DNA from: Polluticoccus soli
GTDB lineage: Bacteria > Bacteroidota > Bacteroidia > Chitinophagales > Chitinophagaceae
Length of the DNA: 64,000 bases
NCBI RefSeq assembly: GCF_029269745.1
Contig: NZ_JARJHT010000001.1
Location: 806,001 to 870,000, forward strand
Reading direction: 5' to 3'
Positions within the stretch are counted from its first letter, which is position 1; each line of letters starts with the position of its first letter. The position numbers were made by a program, and so were the translations under genes. The notes below the pieces were generated by a model that searched no databases, was not told where the DNA came from, and saw nothing but the letters and a program-made list of their open reading frames with translations. Shown here in pieces: positions 42,581 through 50,135 of this stretch.

Positions 42581-43414
42581 ATGCCGGTACGTATTTTAAA
42601 AGACGAAAGCTCAGATCCGGCTTCCCTCGCTATTACGAAGGAGAAGCTGGAACAGGGTATTCGCAATTTCAAAAAACATTATTCCCTCTACCCAAGCGGT
42701 AGCCAGGAATTCTCGTCAGATTTCAGTATTCCATGGAATTACCTCGAACAAGCCGTTAACGATTACCAGGGCCAGTTTCCCTCAGTTCCTGTTTCTGAGA
42801 TAGCCATTCGTTTTGTTCACTGCTACAACACTGCAACAGCGTCGTTATATCTGCGCATGCAGATCTGTCAAATGCAGGCAACTACAATTACCGACTACGA
42901 CAATCCGGTGTACCAGTTGCTGGCCAATGGTTGCGAGTCATGGTATGACGTAGCAGAAAACAGCATTGCTGCAACACCATCCGCCGCTTGCTCTTTTAGC
43001 GACCCGGTTTATCTCGATTCTTTTGAGTACACACTTGAAGAAGGCTCAACTCCGCAGGAGCTAAGCGCCGATGGCGGGTTTACCTATGTTCGCACCCTCA
43101 CTTTCCCGTGGGAAGCCGAGATCTACCAGATGTATCAAGACAATGGCGCCCCAACCGATCCACCAGATAACGTGCGTTTACACTTCTGTGCTGCTTCTTA
43201 TACCGAATCAGAGCCCGGTGCTGATGCCGTATTATGGCCACATGGCCTGGTTCTATACCTTGAAGTGAACGATGAAAAGCTTCTGGACAATGATAGTACC
43301 GTATCTATGTTCAGCTATAAAGGTTGCGATATGGCTACGTTGTGCCCACCTCGCTGCAACGGATATTTTGCACCTGTAGGTGTGGCAGTGTCATCAATGG
43401 CAACTACAGCGTAA
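42581..43414 (+). CDS. Hypothetical protein upstream of cassette B
   Basis: 277 residues from ATG 42581 (MPVRILKDES); no signal peptide is evident. The N-terminal part (1-90) is helical (ITKEKLEQGIRNFKKHYSLYPSG, AIRFVHCYN-type), the rest mixed, with Cys residues late and the ending YKGCDMATLCPPRCNGYFAP. The Cys-Pro ending and a RF-x4-like core recall the lipoprotein at the head of cassette A, though overall similarity is weak by eye. It ends 48 bases before the first 7TM gene, with the inverted repeat at 43422-43473 between them. Confidence 0.55.
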   Translation: MPVRILKDESSDPASLAITKEKLEQGIRNFKKHYSLYPSGSQEFSSDFSIPWNYLEQAVNDYQGQFPSVPVSEIAIRFVHCYNTATASLYLRMQICQMQATTITDYDNPVYQLLANGCESWYDVAENSIAATPSAACSFSDPVYLDSFEYTLEEGSTPQELSADGGFTYVRTLTFPWEAEIYQMYQDNGAPTDPPDNVRLHFCAASYTESEPGADAVLWPHGLVLYLEVNDEKLLDNDSTVSMFSYKGCDMATLCPPRCNGYFAPVGVAVSSMATTA

Positions 43415-43421
43415 TAATTCC

Positions 43422-43473
43422 AAATATTGCATACGCTTTTTACCTTCGCACTGTAATTGCGTATGCAATATTT
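43422..43473. promoter_or_regulatory. 15-bp perfect inverted repeat covering a start codon
   Basis: AAATATTGCATACGC (43422-43436) and GCGTATGCAATATTT (43459-43473) are perfect complements separated by 22 bp that contain TACCTTCG, a near-match to the -7 consensus. The preferred ATG of the 7TM gene (43463) is inside the right arm. It may be an operator around a promoter or an RNA hairpin hiding the start. Confidence 0.6.
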
Positions 43474-44107
43474 ATTATTTGCCGTCGGCGGCAACTTATT
43501 AGCCGTCATATTTGGTTTTTACTGGGTAAAGCATCTGCCTTTGCCTTATCGGTTGATGTTGGCGCTGGTATGTGTTACGCTTCTTTGCGAGATACTTGGG
43601 CACTTTAGTTCTGCGCATCACCGGGGGAACGCGTGGGTTTTCAATTCATTTTATCTCATGCCAGAATTATGGCTAACGGGATTGACCGGTGCAATGTTGA
43701 CAATACAACGACTGGTAAAAATAGCTATTCCGCTTGCCCTGTTAGCTGGTTCTGCACTTTGGATTTTTGATATTACCCAATACGGCGTCAATGTTCTGTC
43801 TTCAGCTTCGTTACTATATGTTGGTATTTGCCTTACCTTAATATTTTTGATAGTTCTTGTCTCCACGTTGTATCAGCAAAACCTTTTCAAGTCCGCAGCA
43901 TTCTGGCTCTCGGTTTCTGTCATTCTATATTTCAGTTGTAATATTCCTTTGTTTGGAATGTACAACCTGATTTCATCCCGATCTCACGAGCTACTTGATA
44001 AACTATATTACATAAACAATATCCTCGTGGCTATCCGTTACCCATTAGTAGCGTTCAGCTTTTATCTCGCCGGCAGACAACAACTGGCCGAACAGCGCGC
44101 CACGTAA
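43463..44107 (+). CDS. Seven-helix membrane protein, first of cassette B
   Basis: 214 residues and about seven hydrophobic helices with no soluble domain. It is clearly homologous to its neighbour at 44168-44830: both have LPYRL after helix 1, a Glu in helix 2, W-x-FN, ELW-x2-G, FWLSxSV in helix 6, and RYPxVA-x4-LAGRQ-x-LA at the end. A more distant relative is in cassette A. Start at ATG 43463 rather than TTG 43457. No known family recognised; a kinase-input role is inferred from position. Confidence 0.75.
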   Translation: MQYLLFAVGGNLLAVIFGFYWVKHLPLPYRLMLALVCVTLLCEILGHFSSAHHRGNAWVFNSFYLMPELWLTGLTGAMLTIQRLVKIAIPLALLAGSALWIFDITQYGVNVLSSASLLYVGICLTLIFLIVLVSTLYQQNLFKSAAFWLSVSVILYFSCNIPLFGMYNLISSRSHELLDKLYYINNILVAIRYPLVAFSFYLAGRQQLAEQRAT

Positions 44108-44127
44108 CTTGTTAACGTTCAGTTATC

Positions 44128-44161
44128 ACGGTACAAGTACGCTCCAGTTTTTTATATTTTG
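44128..44161 (+). promoter_or_regulatory. Possible operator and -7 element of the second 7TM gene
   Basis: ACGGTACAAGT (44128-44138) differs by one base from ACGGTACTAGT inside the palindromes upstream of cassette A (12428-12438). It stands about where a -33 element would be, ahead of TATATTTTG (44153-44161), which ends six bases before ATG 44168. A shared regulator binding site is possible but the match is short. Confidence 0.35.
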
Positions 44162-44167
44162 TGAGCG

Positions 44168-44830
44168 ATGCCCCTGACGTATCTACTCACAACTATCGCT
44201 ACCAAAATACTGGCACTCTTCATAGGCCTGGCATTTTTCCGGCGTATGGCGCTGCCCTACCGGCTGGCATTGCTACAGGTGTTTTTGGGTATGATGGCAG
44301 AAGTGGGCGGCTGGTATATCGCAGCAGTTTATCGCGAGCATAATCTCTGGTTGTTCAATTGGTATTGGCTCACAGAGCTATGGGTCATGGGTACCACAGG
44401 GATCTTGCTGCTAAAAAACCGGGTACTCCAAAAAGGTTTTCTCGGGTTGTTACTAATACCAACAGCATTGTGGGTCTATTTCATTTCGATCAATGGTATC
44501 GATATGCATCCCGCACCAGCGCTTACTGCCATAGGCACCACGCTTATTGTGATCTTTATTGCTGTCCTCTTCCACGCGTCATTCACCCGACAAGCACTAT
44601 CTTCACAACCGGTTTTCTGGCTGTCGCTATCAGTATTGATATTTTTCGGCGGCATTGTACCGTACTATAGCATGTTCAACTACCTATACACCACCAATCC
44701 CGTTCTACTCGAAAAGCTATTCATCATTACAGAAGTGTTGAACCACCTGCGGTATCCTATGGTAGCCATTGGTCTTTTCCTGGCAGGACGCCAACATCTC
44801 GCAACTGTAAAACTTCGCAATCATGTTTGA
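44168..44830 (+). CDS. Seven-helix membrane protein, second of cassette B
   Basis: 220 residues, about seven helices, paralogue of the gene before it (shared LPYRL, ELW-x2-G, PVFWLSLSVLIFF, RYPMVAIGLFLAGRQHLA). Its last codons overlap the histidine kinase start by eight bases, so it is translationally coupled to the kinase, exactly as in cassette A. This coupling makes it the more likely direct kinase partner of the two; the first copy may have another ligand or form a heteromer. Confidence 0.76.
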   Translation: MPLTYLLTTIATKILALFIGLAFFRRMALPYRLALLQVFLGMMAEVGGWYIAAVYREHNLWLFNWYWLTELWVMGTTGILLLKNRVLQKGFLGLLLIPTALWVYFISINGIDMHPAPALTAIGTTLIVIFIAVLFHASFTRQALSSQPVFWLSLSVLIFFGGIVPYYSMFNYLYTTNPVLLEKLFIITEVLNHLRYPMVAIGLFLAGRQHLATVKLRNHV

Positions 44831-45599
44831 TTCTGATATAGGTTTTACCATTGTTGTTACTACACTTCTTATCCTATTATTGATAGCTGGTGTGATCATC
44901 ACGATCTTTTTGGCCAACCGTAGACATGTGCAGCAGGAAGTAAAGATGGCGCTGATGCAAACCAATTACGAAAAAGAGTTGCGCGCTGTAGAGAATGAAG
45001 TACAAGAGCAAACGCTCAATAACATCTCGCGCGAACTGCACGATAATATCGGCCATCTGCTCACGCTGATGCGCATACAAATAGAACAGGAAAAGCTGGA
45101 CAGACCAGAGGTGGTCACTACGCTGGCGCCCATCGATTCGACACTAACAGATACCATACAACAAGTCCGCTTGCTAAGCCATAGCCTGAACAGCGATGTG
45201 CTGGAGCAGAAGGGTCTTCTGCAAATGGTAGAACAGGAAGCCAACAGGCTGCGCCAGTTCAAAAAGATATCGATACACCTGCAGCACGATGAAACGGAAC
45301 CTGTATTGAACAAAGACCAGCGTATCATGGCCTTCCGCATTTACCAGGAACTGTTGAACAATATGCTGAAACACGCGCGTGCAAAAAACATACATGTGCA
45401 GTTGAAGGCAAAAGATAAATTTACGCTGCTGTTGAGCGATGATGGACAAGGTTTTGACCTTGCTGAAACAATGCGTTCCGGCGGTGGTGCGGGATTGAAG
45501 AACATGACCAAACGTGCAGCACTGGCCAACCTGCATTTCCATATCGACACTGCCGTTGGCAAAGGCAGTACCTTTACACTTTCTGAAACAAACATCTGA
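44823..45599 (+). CDS. Sensor-less histidine kinase, HisKA_3 type (cassette B)
   Basis: One N-terminal membrane helix (about 8-31) with no outside domain, a helical linker (YEKELRAVENEVQEQTLN), phospho-acceptor H73 in SRELHDNIGH, and an HATPase domain with N-box QELLNNMLKHARA, DDGQGFD and GGGAGLKNM. Same architecture and same His position as the kinase of cassette A; shared words include YE-x-EL, EVQEQ-x-LN and HDNIG. It stands four bases before its response regulator. Confidence 0.9.
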   Translation: MFDSDIGFTIVVTTLLILLLIAGVIITIFLANRRHVQQEVKMALMQTNYEKELRAVENEVQEQTLNNISRELHDNIGHLLTLMRIQIEQEKLDRPEVVTTLAPIDSTLTDTIQQVRLLSHSLNSDVLEQKGLLQMVEQEANRLRQFKKISIHLQHDETEPVLNKDQRIMAFRIYQELLNNMLKHARAKNIHVQLKAKDKFTLLLSDDGQGFDLAETMRSGGGAGLKNMTKRAALANLHFHIDTAVGKGSTFTLSETNI

Positions 45600-45602
45600 T
45601 CC

Positions 45603-46277
45603 ATGACTAAGAATGTTTCCATATACCTGGTAGACGACCACCCGATAGTACGCAACGGCCTGAAAGCGCTCATTGAAAAAATGGGCAGCTACAGCATTAT
45701 ACAACAGTTTGACAACGGGCAGGAACTTTTAGACACCCTTCCATTTACGGACAATCCCGATCTCATTATCATGGACCTGACCATGCCGGTGATGGATGGC
45801 GCTGAAACAGTGAAAGAACTGAAAGCACGTGGTGTAAAAACACCGGTGATGATATTGACACTGGAAACCACCGAGAAAACGATCATCGAATTATTCCGAT
45901 TTGGCATTCGTGGATATTTACCTAAGAGCTGCACTGCCGATGTGCTGAAGAAAGCGATAGACGATGTACTGAAAACGGGTTACTACCACGATGAAATGCT
46001 GATGAAAGCGCTCACGACCGAACACCACCAGCTGAAAGATGAGAAAACACAGGTACACGAACAGATAACCGACCGCGAAAAACAATTCCTTCGCCTGGTG
46101 TGCAACGAGCAGGAACTTACCTATGAACAGATAGCCGACCAAATGGGTGTAAGCCGTCGCACCGTGGATGGCTACCGCGAAGCGATCTTTGAGAAATTCA
46201 ACATCAAATCGAAAACGGGACTGGTACTATTTGCAATAAAATACGGGCTAATAGATGTAGCCCGTGTAGAAAATTAA
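45603..46277 (+). CDS. NarL/FixJ-type response regulator (cassette B)
   Basis: Receiver with D11-D12 and phospho-acceptor D58 in LIIMDLTMP, Lys in GYLPKS, and a LuxR-type DNA-binding domain (ITDREKQFLRLVC, YEQIADQMGVSRRTVDGYREAIFEKF). Paralogous to the regulator of cassette A over its whole length (e.g. V-x2-YRE/N-x-F-x-KxN and GLVxFAI). Last gene of the cassette, followed by a perfect terminator. It should control genes in response to whatever the 7TM/kinase pair senses. Confidence 0.9.
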   Translation: MTKNVSIYLVDDHPIVRNGLKALIEKMGSYSIIQQFDNGQELLDTLPFTDNPDLIIMDLTMPVMDGAETVKELKARGVKTPVMILTLETTEKTIIELFRFGIRGYLPKSCTADVLKKAIDDVLKTGYYHDEMLMKALTTEHHQLKDEKTQVHEQITDREKQFLRLVCNEQELTYEQIADQMGVSRRTVDGYREAIFEKFNIKSKTGLVLFAIKYGLIDVARVEN

Positions 46278-46300
46278 AAGGGCTGCAATTGCAGCCCTTT
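46277..46300. terminator. Intrinsic terminator after cassette B
   Basis: A perfect 24-bp palindrome, AAAGGGCTGCAA followed by TTGCAGCCCTTT, directly after the regulator stop and before the convergent tatA gene; it can serve both strands. Confidence 0.8.
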
Positions 46301-46312
46301 CTATTGAAGTCC

Positions 46313-46489
46313 TTATTTGTCCGTATCGGTATCCTTACCCTCTTTGGCATCTTTAAATTCTTTGATGCCTTTGCCGATCCCCCCCATCAGGCCGGGTATT
46401 TTCTTTGCACCGAAAAGCACGATGATTATCAGTGCTATCCAAATCATTTCGCCACCTCCGGGCATCGATAAAAGTAGTAGAGTATTCAT
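46313..46489 (-). CDS. tatA: Twin-arginine translocase subunit TatA/E
   Basis: 58 residues from ATG 46489 (a GTG two codons earlier is possible): short periplasmic start, one membrane helix (EMIWIALIIIVLFG), the hinge FGAKKIPGLMGGIGKGIKEFK with the conserved FG and the amphipathic helix, and an acidic/Lys tail. It forms the pore-like multimer for folded proteins. Encoded 49 bases after the porin gene on the same strand as a Rieske protein, a common Tat cargo. Confidence 0.9.
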   Translation of the reverse strand: MNTLLLLSMPGGGEMIWIALIIIVLFGAKKIPGLMGGIGKGIKEFKDAKEGKDTDTDK

Positions 46490-46538
46490 TGGCACTATTT
46501 GCCCGCAAAGTTAGGCTATTTTCCTAATACCAATCAGG

Positions 46539-47762
46539 TTAAAAATAAGTGGAAAATCCTATCTGTATGCCGGCAGTGCGGCTTTCCGGGTTGCCCAAAA
46601 TATCCTTTTCCCACTGGTACCTGTAATTGGCCCTGATAACAGTTTGCTGCGAGGGCCTGAAGCTAACAGCAGGAGTGATGGCATAAGTATGGTCAAACAA
46701 TCTCCCACCTGTTTCGGTAAACTGTCCCACATTATAATCGGCATGCTCTACCCTTAGGGCCACATTCAGCGTGCTGTTATCCCAGCCAAACATCCTTCGT
46801 TTTACAATAGGTTGCACGATATCGATAAATCCTCCTTGTTGTTTGTCGCCAAACTGTTGACTGAAACTGCCGGGAACATCGATAAATGCCCAAACCCATT
46901 CGCCGGTAATGTAGGTCCCTGTAGTCTGTATGGTAGTATTAGCATCTATAGCGAACAGGTCTACCCTTCTCTTCTTATCCAACTCAATACCATCCTCACG
47001 AAATTTGTTGTACGCGCCGCCCATCCACGACAGTCCAATCTCAGCCACTTTGCGGTGCTTAATAGCAGTCTTGGCTGTCACCAACGGCACGCCATTGAAG
47101 CTTTCTTCAAAACGTTCTCCATTTTCTTTGCTGGCTGGCAACCAGGTGCGGTTCATGTCGTTGTTGATAATGCGATCGTCGAAACCGTTGGTAGCATAAG
47201 CCTCATATGCCCATACCCAATTGTTGCTGGCGTATTTGCCATACATGCCGAAACCAACATTGCTCCAGGTGGCCGGGATGATAGTAGTAGAAGCAATCGG
47301 CCTGCTCACAAACTCCCATTTCGGACCATCATGGTTCTGGTTGAATGCGCCGATGGGATTCATGATAATACCTCCACGCAGGTTGGCCAGCGGGTGCAAG
47401 GTTATATCCATTGATGCGAATTCGATATTGATCTCTTTGCCACCTTCTTCAAATTCAATCTCTGAAAGGAACTTGATGCGTTTTTTGATGGTGGACGAAA
47501 TGAATACCGTCATTCTCGGCAGCTGGAAAGACAAGCCCTCCGTAATACCATTGGTTACGAAATAGCTGCTGTTGGCCTCCAGGTAGCCACCTATAGACAC
47601 CGGTATTTTACCTGCCTGCAAAAACGGGCGGTTATACACAGCATCCATATTCATTTGCGACTTCGATGTATCAACCGGGATGCGTTTGATAAACGGAGAG
47701 TCGGTTTGTGCGGTCGCACTTAAACTCGTCAGCAATAATACCAGTACAAATACTTGCTTCAT
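46539..47762 (-). CDS. Phosphate-selective-porin-like outer membrane protein (OprO/OprP family)
   Basis: 407 residues with a signal peptide (SLSATAQ), then a long beta-barrel ending in F (GIQIGFSTYF). The start (AVYNRPFLQAGKIPVSIGGYLEANSSYF) and barrel sequence with RMTVFISSTIKKRIKFLSEIEFEEG and EWVWAFID fit the porin O/P family. The ligand is uncertain, since the family name does not guarantee phosphate. It follows the Rieske gene by one base, so it belongs to the cytochrome-Rieske operon. Confidence 0.78.
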   Translation of the reverse strand: MKQVFVLVLLLTSLSATAQTDSPFIKRIPVDTSKSQMNMDAVYNRPFLQAGKIPVSIGGYLEANSSYFVTNGITEGLSFQLPRMTVFISSTIKKRIKFLSEIEFEEGGKEINIEFASMDITLHPLANLRGGIIMNPIGAFNQNHDGPKWEFVSRPIASTTIIPATWSNVGFGMYGKYASNNWVWAYEAYATNGFDDRIINNDMNRTWLPASKENGERFEESFNGVPLVTAKTAIKHRKVAEIGLSWMGGAYNKFREDGIELDKKRRVDLFAIDANTTIQTTGTYITGEWVWAFIDVPGSFSQQFGDKQQGGFIDIVQPIVKRRMFGWDNSTLNVALRVEHADYNVGQFTETGGRLFDHTYAITPAVSFRPSQQTVIRANYRYQWEKDILGNPESRTAGIQIGFSTYF

Positions 47763-47763
47763 C

Positions 47764-48204
47764 TTATACCAGGTTTACGTAAATAAATTGTTCGTCGCTG
47801 GTTACAGCGAATGTTTTTAAAGGTTCGTCGGCAGGGCCGTTCAGCACCTCGCCCCTGTTGCTAAATTCGCTATCATGCGCAGGACAGCTCACTGTATCAC
47901 CATTTATGTTCAACTCGGCTCCGCGATGTGTGCATTGTAGCAATAGTGCAGCATAGTCATTTTCATCAAACCGGTAAACGACTATCGGAAAATCCAGCCC
48001 TTCAGGAGAAATTTTTATGTACGTGCGATAGGTCACTTCGTCGTCTTTCTTCTTCTCAAACTTGCTTTTCTCTATCGCTATTTTGTTCTCCTCGTCTTGC
48101 AACGGCTGCTTTATAGCAGCTTTAGCCACTCCACCTAAGGCAGTCATTGCAACAACAGCAAGGCAGCCGCCACCACACAGTTTTAAGAACTCCTGCCGCG
48201 TCAT
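47764..48204 (-). CDS. Exported Rieske [2Fe-2S] protein
   Basis: 146 residues. The N-terminus MTRQEFLKLCGGGCLAVVAMTALGG looks like a Tat signal whose twin Arg has become Arg-Gln. The Rieske cluster ligands are CTH and CPAHD (in QCTHRGAELNI and VSCPAHDSEFS). The start overlaps the di-heme gene stop by four bases, so the two are co-translated and probably form an electron-transfer pair in the periplasm. TatA is encoded in the same group. Confidence 0.82.
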   Translation of the reverse strand: MTRQEFLKLCGGGCLAVVAMTALGGVAKAAIKQPLQDEENKIAIEKSKFEKKKDDEVTYRTYIKISPEGLDFPIVVYRFDENDYAALLLQCTHRGAELNINGDTVSCPAHDSEFSNRGEVLNGPADEPLKTFAVTSDEQFIYVNLV

Positions 48205-49412
48205 AAGCTCTCCAAAAATTTGGTGAGTTTATTCTTATCGGCTTCGCTCAGCTGCAGGTATTTGTTCTTGATCTGCTCTGCTTCGCCACCGTGTAGCGAT
48301 ATGGCATCGTGTATGGTGTGGGCGCGTCCATCGTGCATCAGGTAGTATTGTCCACCTTGTGAATTCATAGAAAGACCAAGTCCCCATAAGGCCGGTGTCT
48401 TCCATTCGCTGGTCTTGGCAATACCTTCAGTGTAGCCGTCATCCAGGCCCGGCCCCATGTCGTGCATCAACAGGTCTGTGTAAGGATAGAAGGTTTTGTT
48501 GCTCAAGGATGCTACGTCACTCACTTGCGTTGTCCACTGCGGCGTATGGCATTTGCCACAACCTGTTTCTATAAACAGGTTTTTACCGGCTATTACATCC
48601 ACATCGTTGGCATTGCGCTGTACAGGTACTTTCAATGTTCGTAGATAAAACACCACATTATTAAGAGTAGCCGTTGATACTTCAGGATCGGGAACGTTAT
48701 CCGGTTGTTCATTCGTACTGTTGTAAATGGCCGGTTCATCTTTCGAATACTCGCTGGTAATACCCATATCCTGGTTGTAGGCATTTACTGTTTGTTGCAG
48801 CAGATCGATCGCCGCGGCTTTCTTTCCAAAGCGTCCTATATACTTACCGTTCTTCGCTACATGAAACCATTTAGGTTCAAAGTAAGCTGGAGGTGTGATA
48901 TAGTTAGGCACGCCGGAGATACCGTCACCATCGCTATCCGCACGGTCGGCATTGGCCAATATCTGTTCATCGGTAAGTGCAGCCAGGAAACCCAACCCGG
49001 TATTGGCAGGAGGCGTAAACCGCGAGAACGGTGCACCAGCCGGAACTTGCTCAGGTGTATGACCGGGCAGTGCCCTGTTTTGCAATTGCGGTCCGCCGTG
49101 CAACAACCAGGTGTTGCCGTTCGAGTCAAGCTGACCAAAGCGGGTAAGCGTGGTAAATGGGTGCCCTTTTCCATCGCCCGCATGGCACGAGCCACAGGAT
49201 GTTGCTACGAAGTATGGACCTAAACCGGTTTCAGCGGTAAACACTTCATCGTTGAAGGCTACATCGCCCGCCAGGAATTGTGATTTCTGTTCGGTGGTCA
49301 AACCCTCGAGCGGCCCGTCAAGGATGTCTTCGTCAGCAGGAGCTGAAGGAAATATTTTTTTACACGAAATCGCCAGTAAACAACAAAGGCTGATAATTGC
49401 CAGCTTTCTCAT
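48201..49412 (-). CDS. Di-heme oxidoreductase family c-type cytochrome
   Basis: A 403-residue protein with lipobox LAISC (Cys17) and two CXXCH heme sites: CGSCHAGDGKGHP (about 73-85) and CGKCHTPQW (about 282). It belongs to the DUF1111/di-heme oxidoreductase (MauG-distant) family often called thiol oxidoreductase; the real substrate is unknown. First gene of the group that continues with Rieske, porin and tatA. In other Bacteroidota I recall imelysin genes nearby; none is present here. Confidence 0.85.
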   Translation of the reverse strand: MRKLAIISLCCLLAISCKKIFPSAPADEDILDGPLEGLTTEQKSQFLAGDVAFNDEVFTAETGLGPYFVATSCGSCHAGDGKGHPFTTLTRFGQLDSNGNTWLLHGGPQLQNRALPGHTPEQVPAGAPFSRFTPPANTGLGFLAALTDEQILANADRADSDGDGISGVPNYITPPAYFEPKWFHVAKNGKYIGRFGKKAAAIDLLQQTVNAYNQDMGITSEYSKDEPAIYNSTNEQPDNVPDPEVSTATLNNVVFYLRTLKVPVQRNANDVDVIAGKNLFIETGCGKCHTPQWTTQVSDVASLSNKTFYPYTDLLMHDMGPGLDDGYTEGIAKTSEWKTPALWGLGLSMNSQGGQYYLMHDGRAHTIHDAISLHGGEAEQIKNKYLQLSEADKNKLTKFLESL

Positions 49413-49484
49413 ATCACAGAAAGTTTAGGCAAATATCAACCTAAATTTTATTCAGTCAAAATATTTTTTTAGACTAACCTAAAA

Positions 49485-49769
49485 CTAGCCGATAACCAAC
49501 ACTATAAAGCCATAGACTGCCAGCAGCATGCAGAGGAACAGATAAAACCAGGAGTTGATCTTATTGCTCGACTTATAATAGCTTTGCATTTGCTTATGAA
49601 AAGTATTTCTGATGTATTGTTCGCTATACAATCCGAATGATTCGACGAAAAGGCTTCCGGAATCGGGTAAGCGGGTGATCTTTACTGTAACCAGTTTGAT
49701 AAAGGCAAAAATTCCAATAGTAAAGAATATTGCAAGCGGAAGATACTCGGTTAAGTAGTTATACAGCAT
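49485..49769 (-). CDS. Small protein with two membrane helices
   Basis: 94 residues: an N-terminal helix (LAIFFTIGIFAFIKLVTV), a soluble middle with aromatic and charged residues (FVESFGLYSEQYIRNTFHKQMQ), and a C-terminal helix (FYLFLCMLLAVYGFIVLVI). No family recognised. It stands alone, AT-rich, between the cytochrome operon and a 366-base intergenic stretch. Confidence 0.5.
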   Translation of the reverse strand: MLYNYLTEYLPLAIFFTIGIFAFIKLVTVKITRLPDSGSLFVESFGLYSEQYIRNTFHKQMQSYYKSSNKINSWFYLFLCMLLAVYGFIVLVIG

Positions 49770-50135
49770 AATCCCTTATACTTAATGGTTCACAAAACTC
49801 GTCATTAACATCTGAATAACAAAAACTATGCAAATAATTTTTATTTTAAGAAGTGAACTCTGCAATAAATCCTAACTGCTCATCAACACTCTGCAATAAA
49901 AAACCAAAACCCTGCAATAAATCCTAAGTAATGAGCGCACTTGGTTCCTATCAAAGAGGCATCCAAAATTGTGCCCAAAACAATCAATAATTAAACAGCA
50001 TATCTAAATCGCTGTTCTACATAAAATATTTTTTACGGCATAGTTTCCCCTTATCTACAAAATATTGTTGCTTATTGATCAGCCCTGTTGGAGCGATTTT
50101 TTTCAGTCTGTTAGGATAAAATATTCCTAACGATC
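49770..50135. other. AT-rich intergenic stretch with short direct repeats
   Basis: No gene is seen. TGCAATAAATCCTAA occurs at 49861-49875 and 49913-49927, with a shorter TGCAATAAA at 49892, at 31- and 21-base spacing. These precede the giant phosphoesterase gene by about 210 bases and may be a regulator binding array or chance in AT-rich DNA. They are too few and too close for a CRISPR array. Confidence 0.4.

Noticed and set aside
46812-47414. 200-codon plus-strand ORF opposite the porin gene
   Set aside because: Shadow frame of the porin; composition is random-like and lacks any domain.
48705-49223. 172-codon plus-strand ORF opposite the di-heme cytochrome
   Set aside because: Shadow of the cytochrome gene, whose CXXCH motifs are unambiguous.
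49861-49927. CRISPR array
   Set aside because: Only two full repeats of 15 bases, unequal short spacing, no cas genes.
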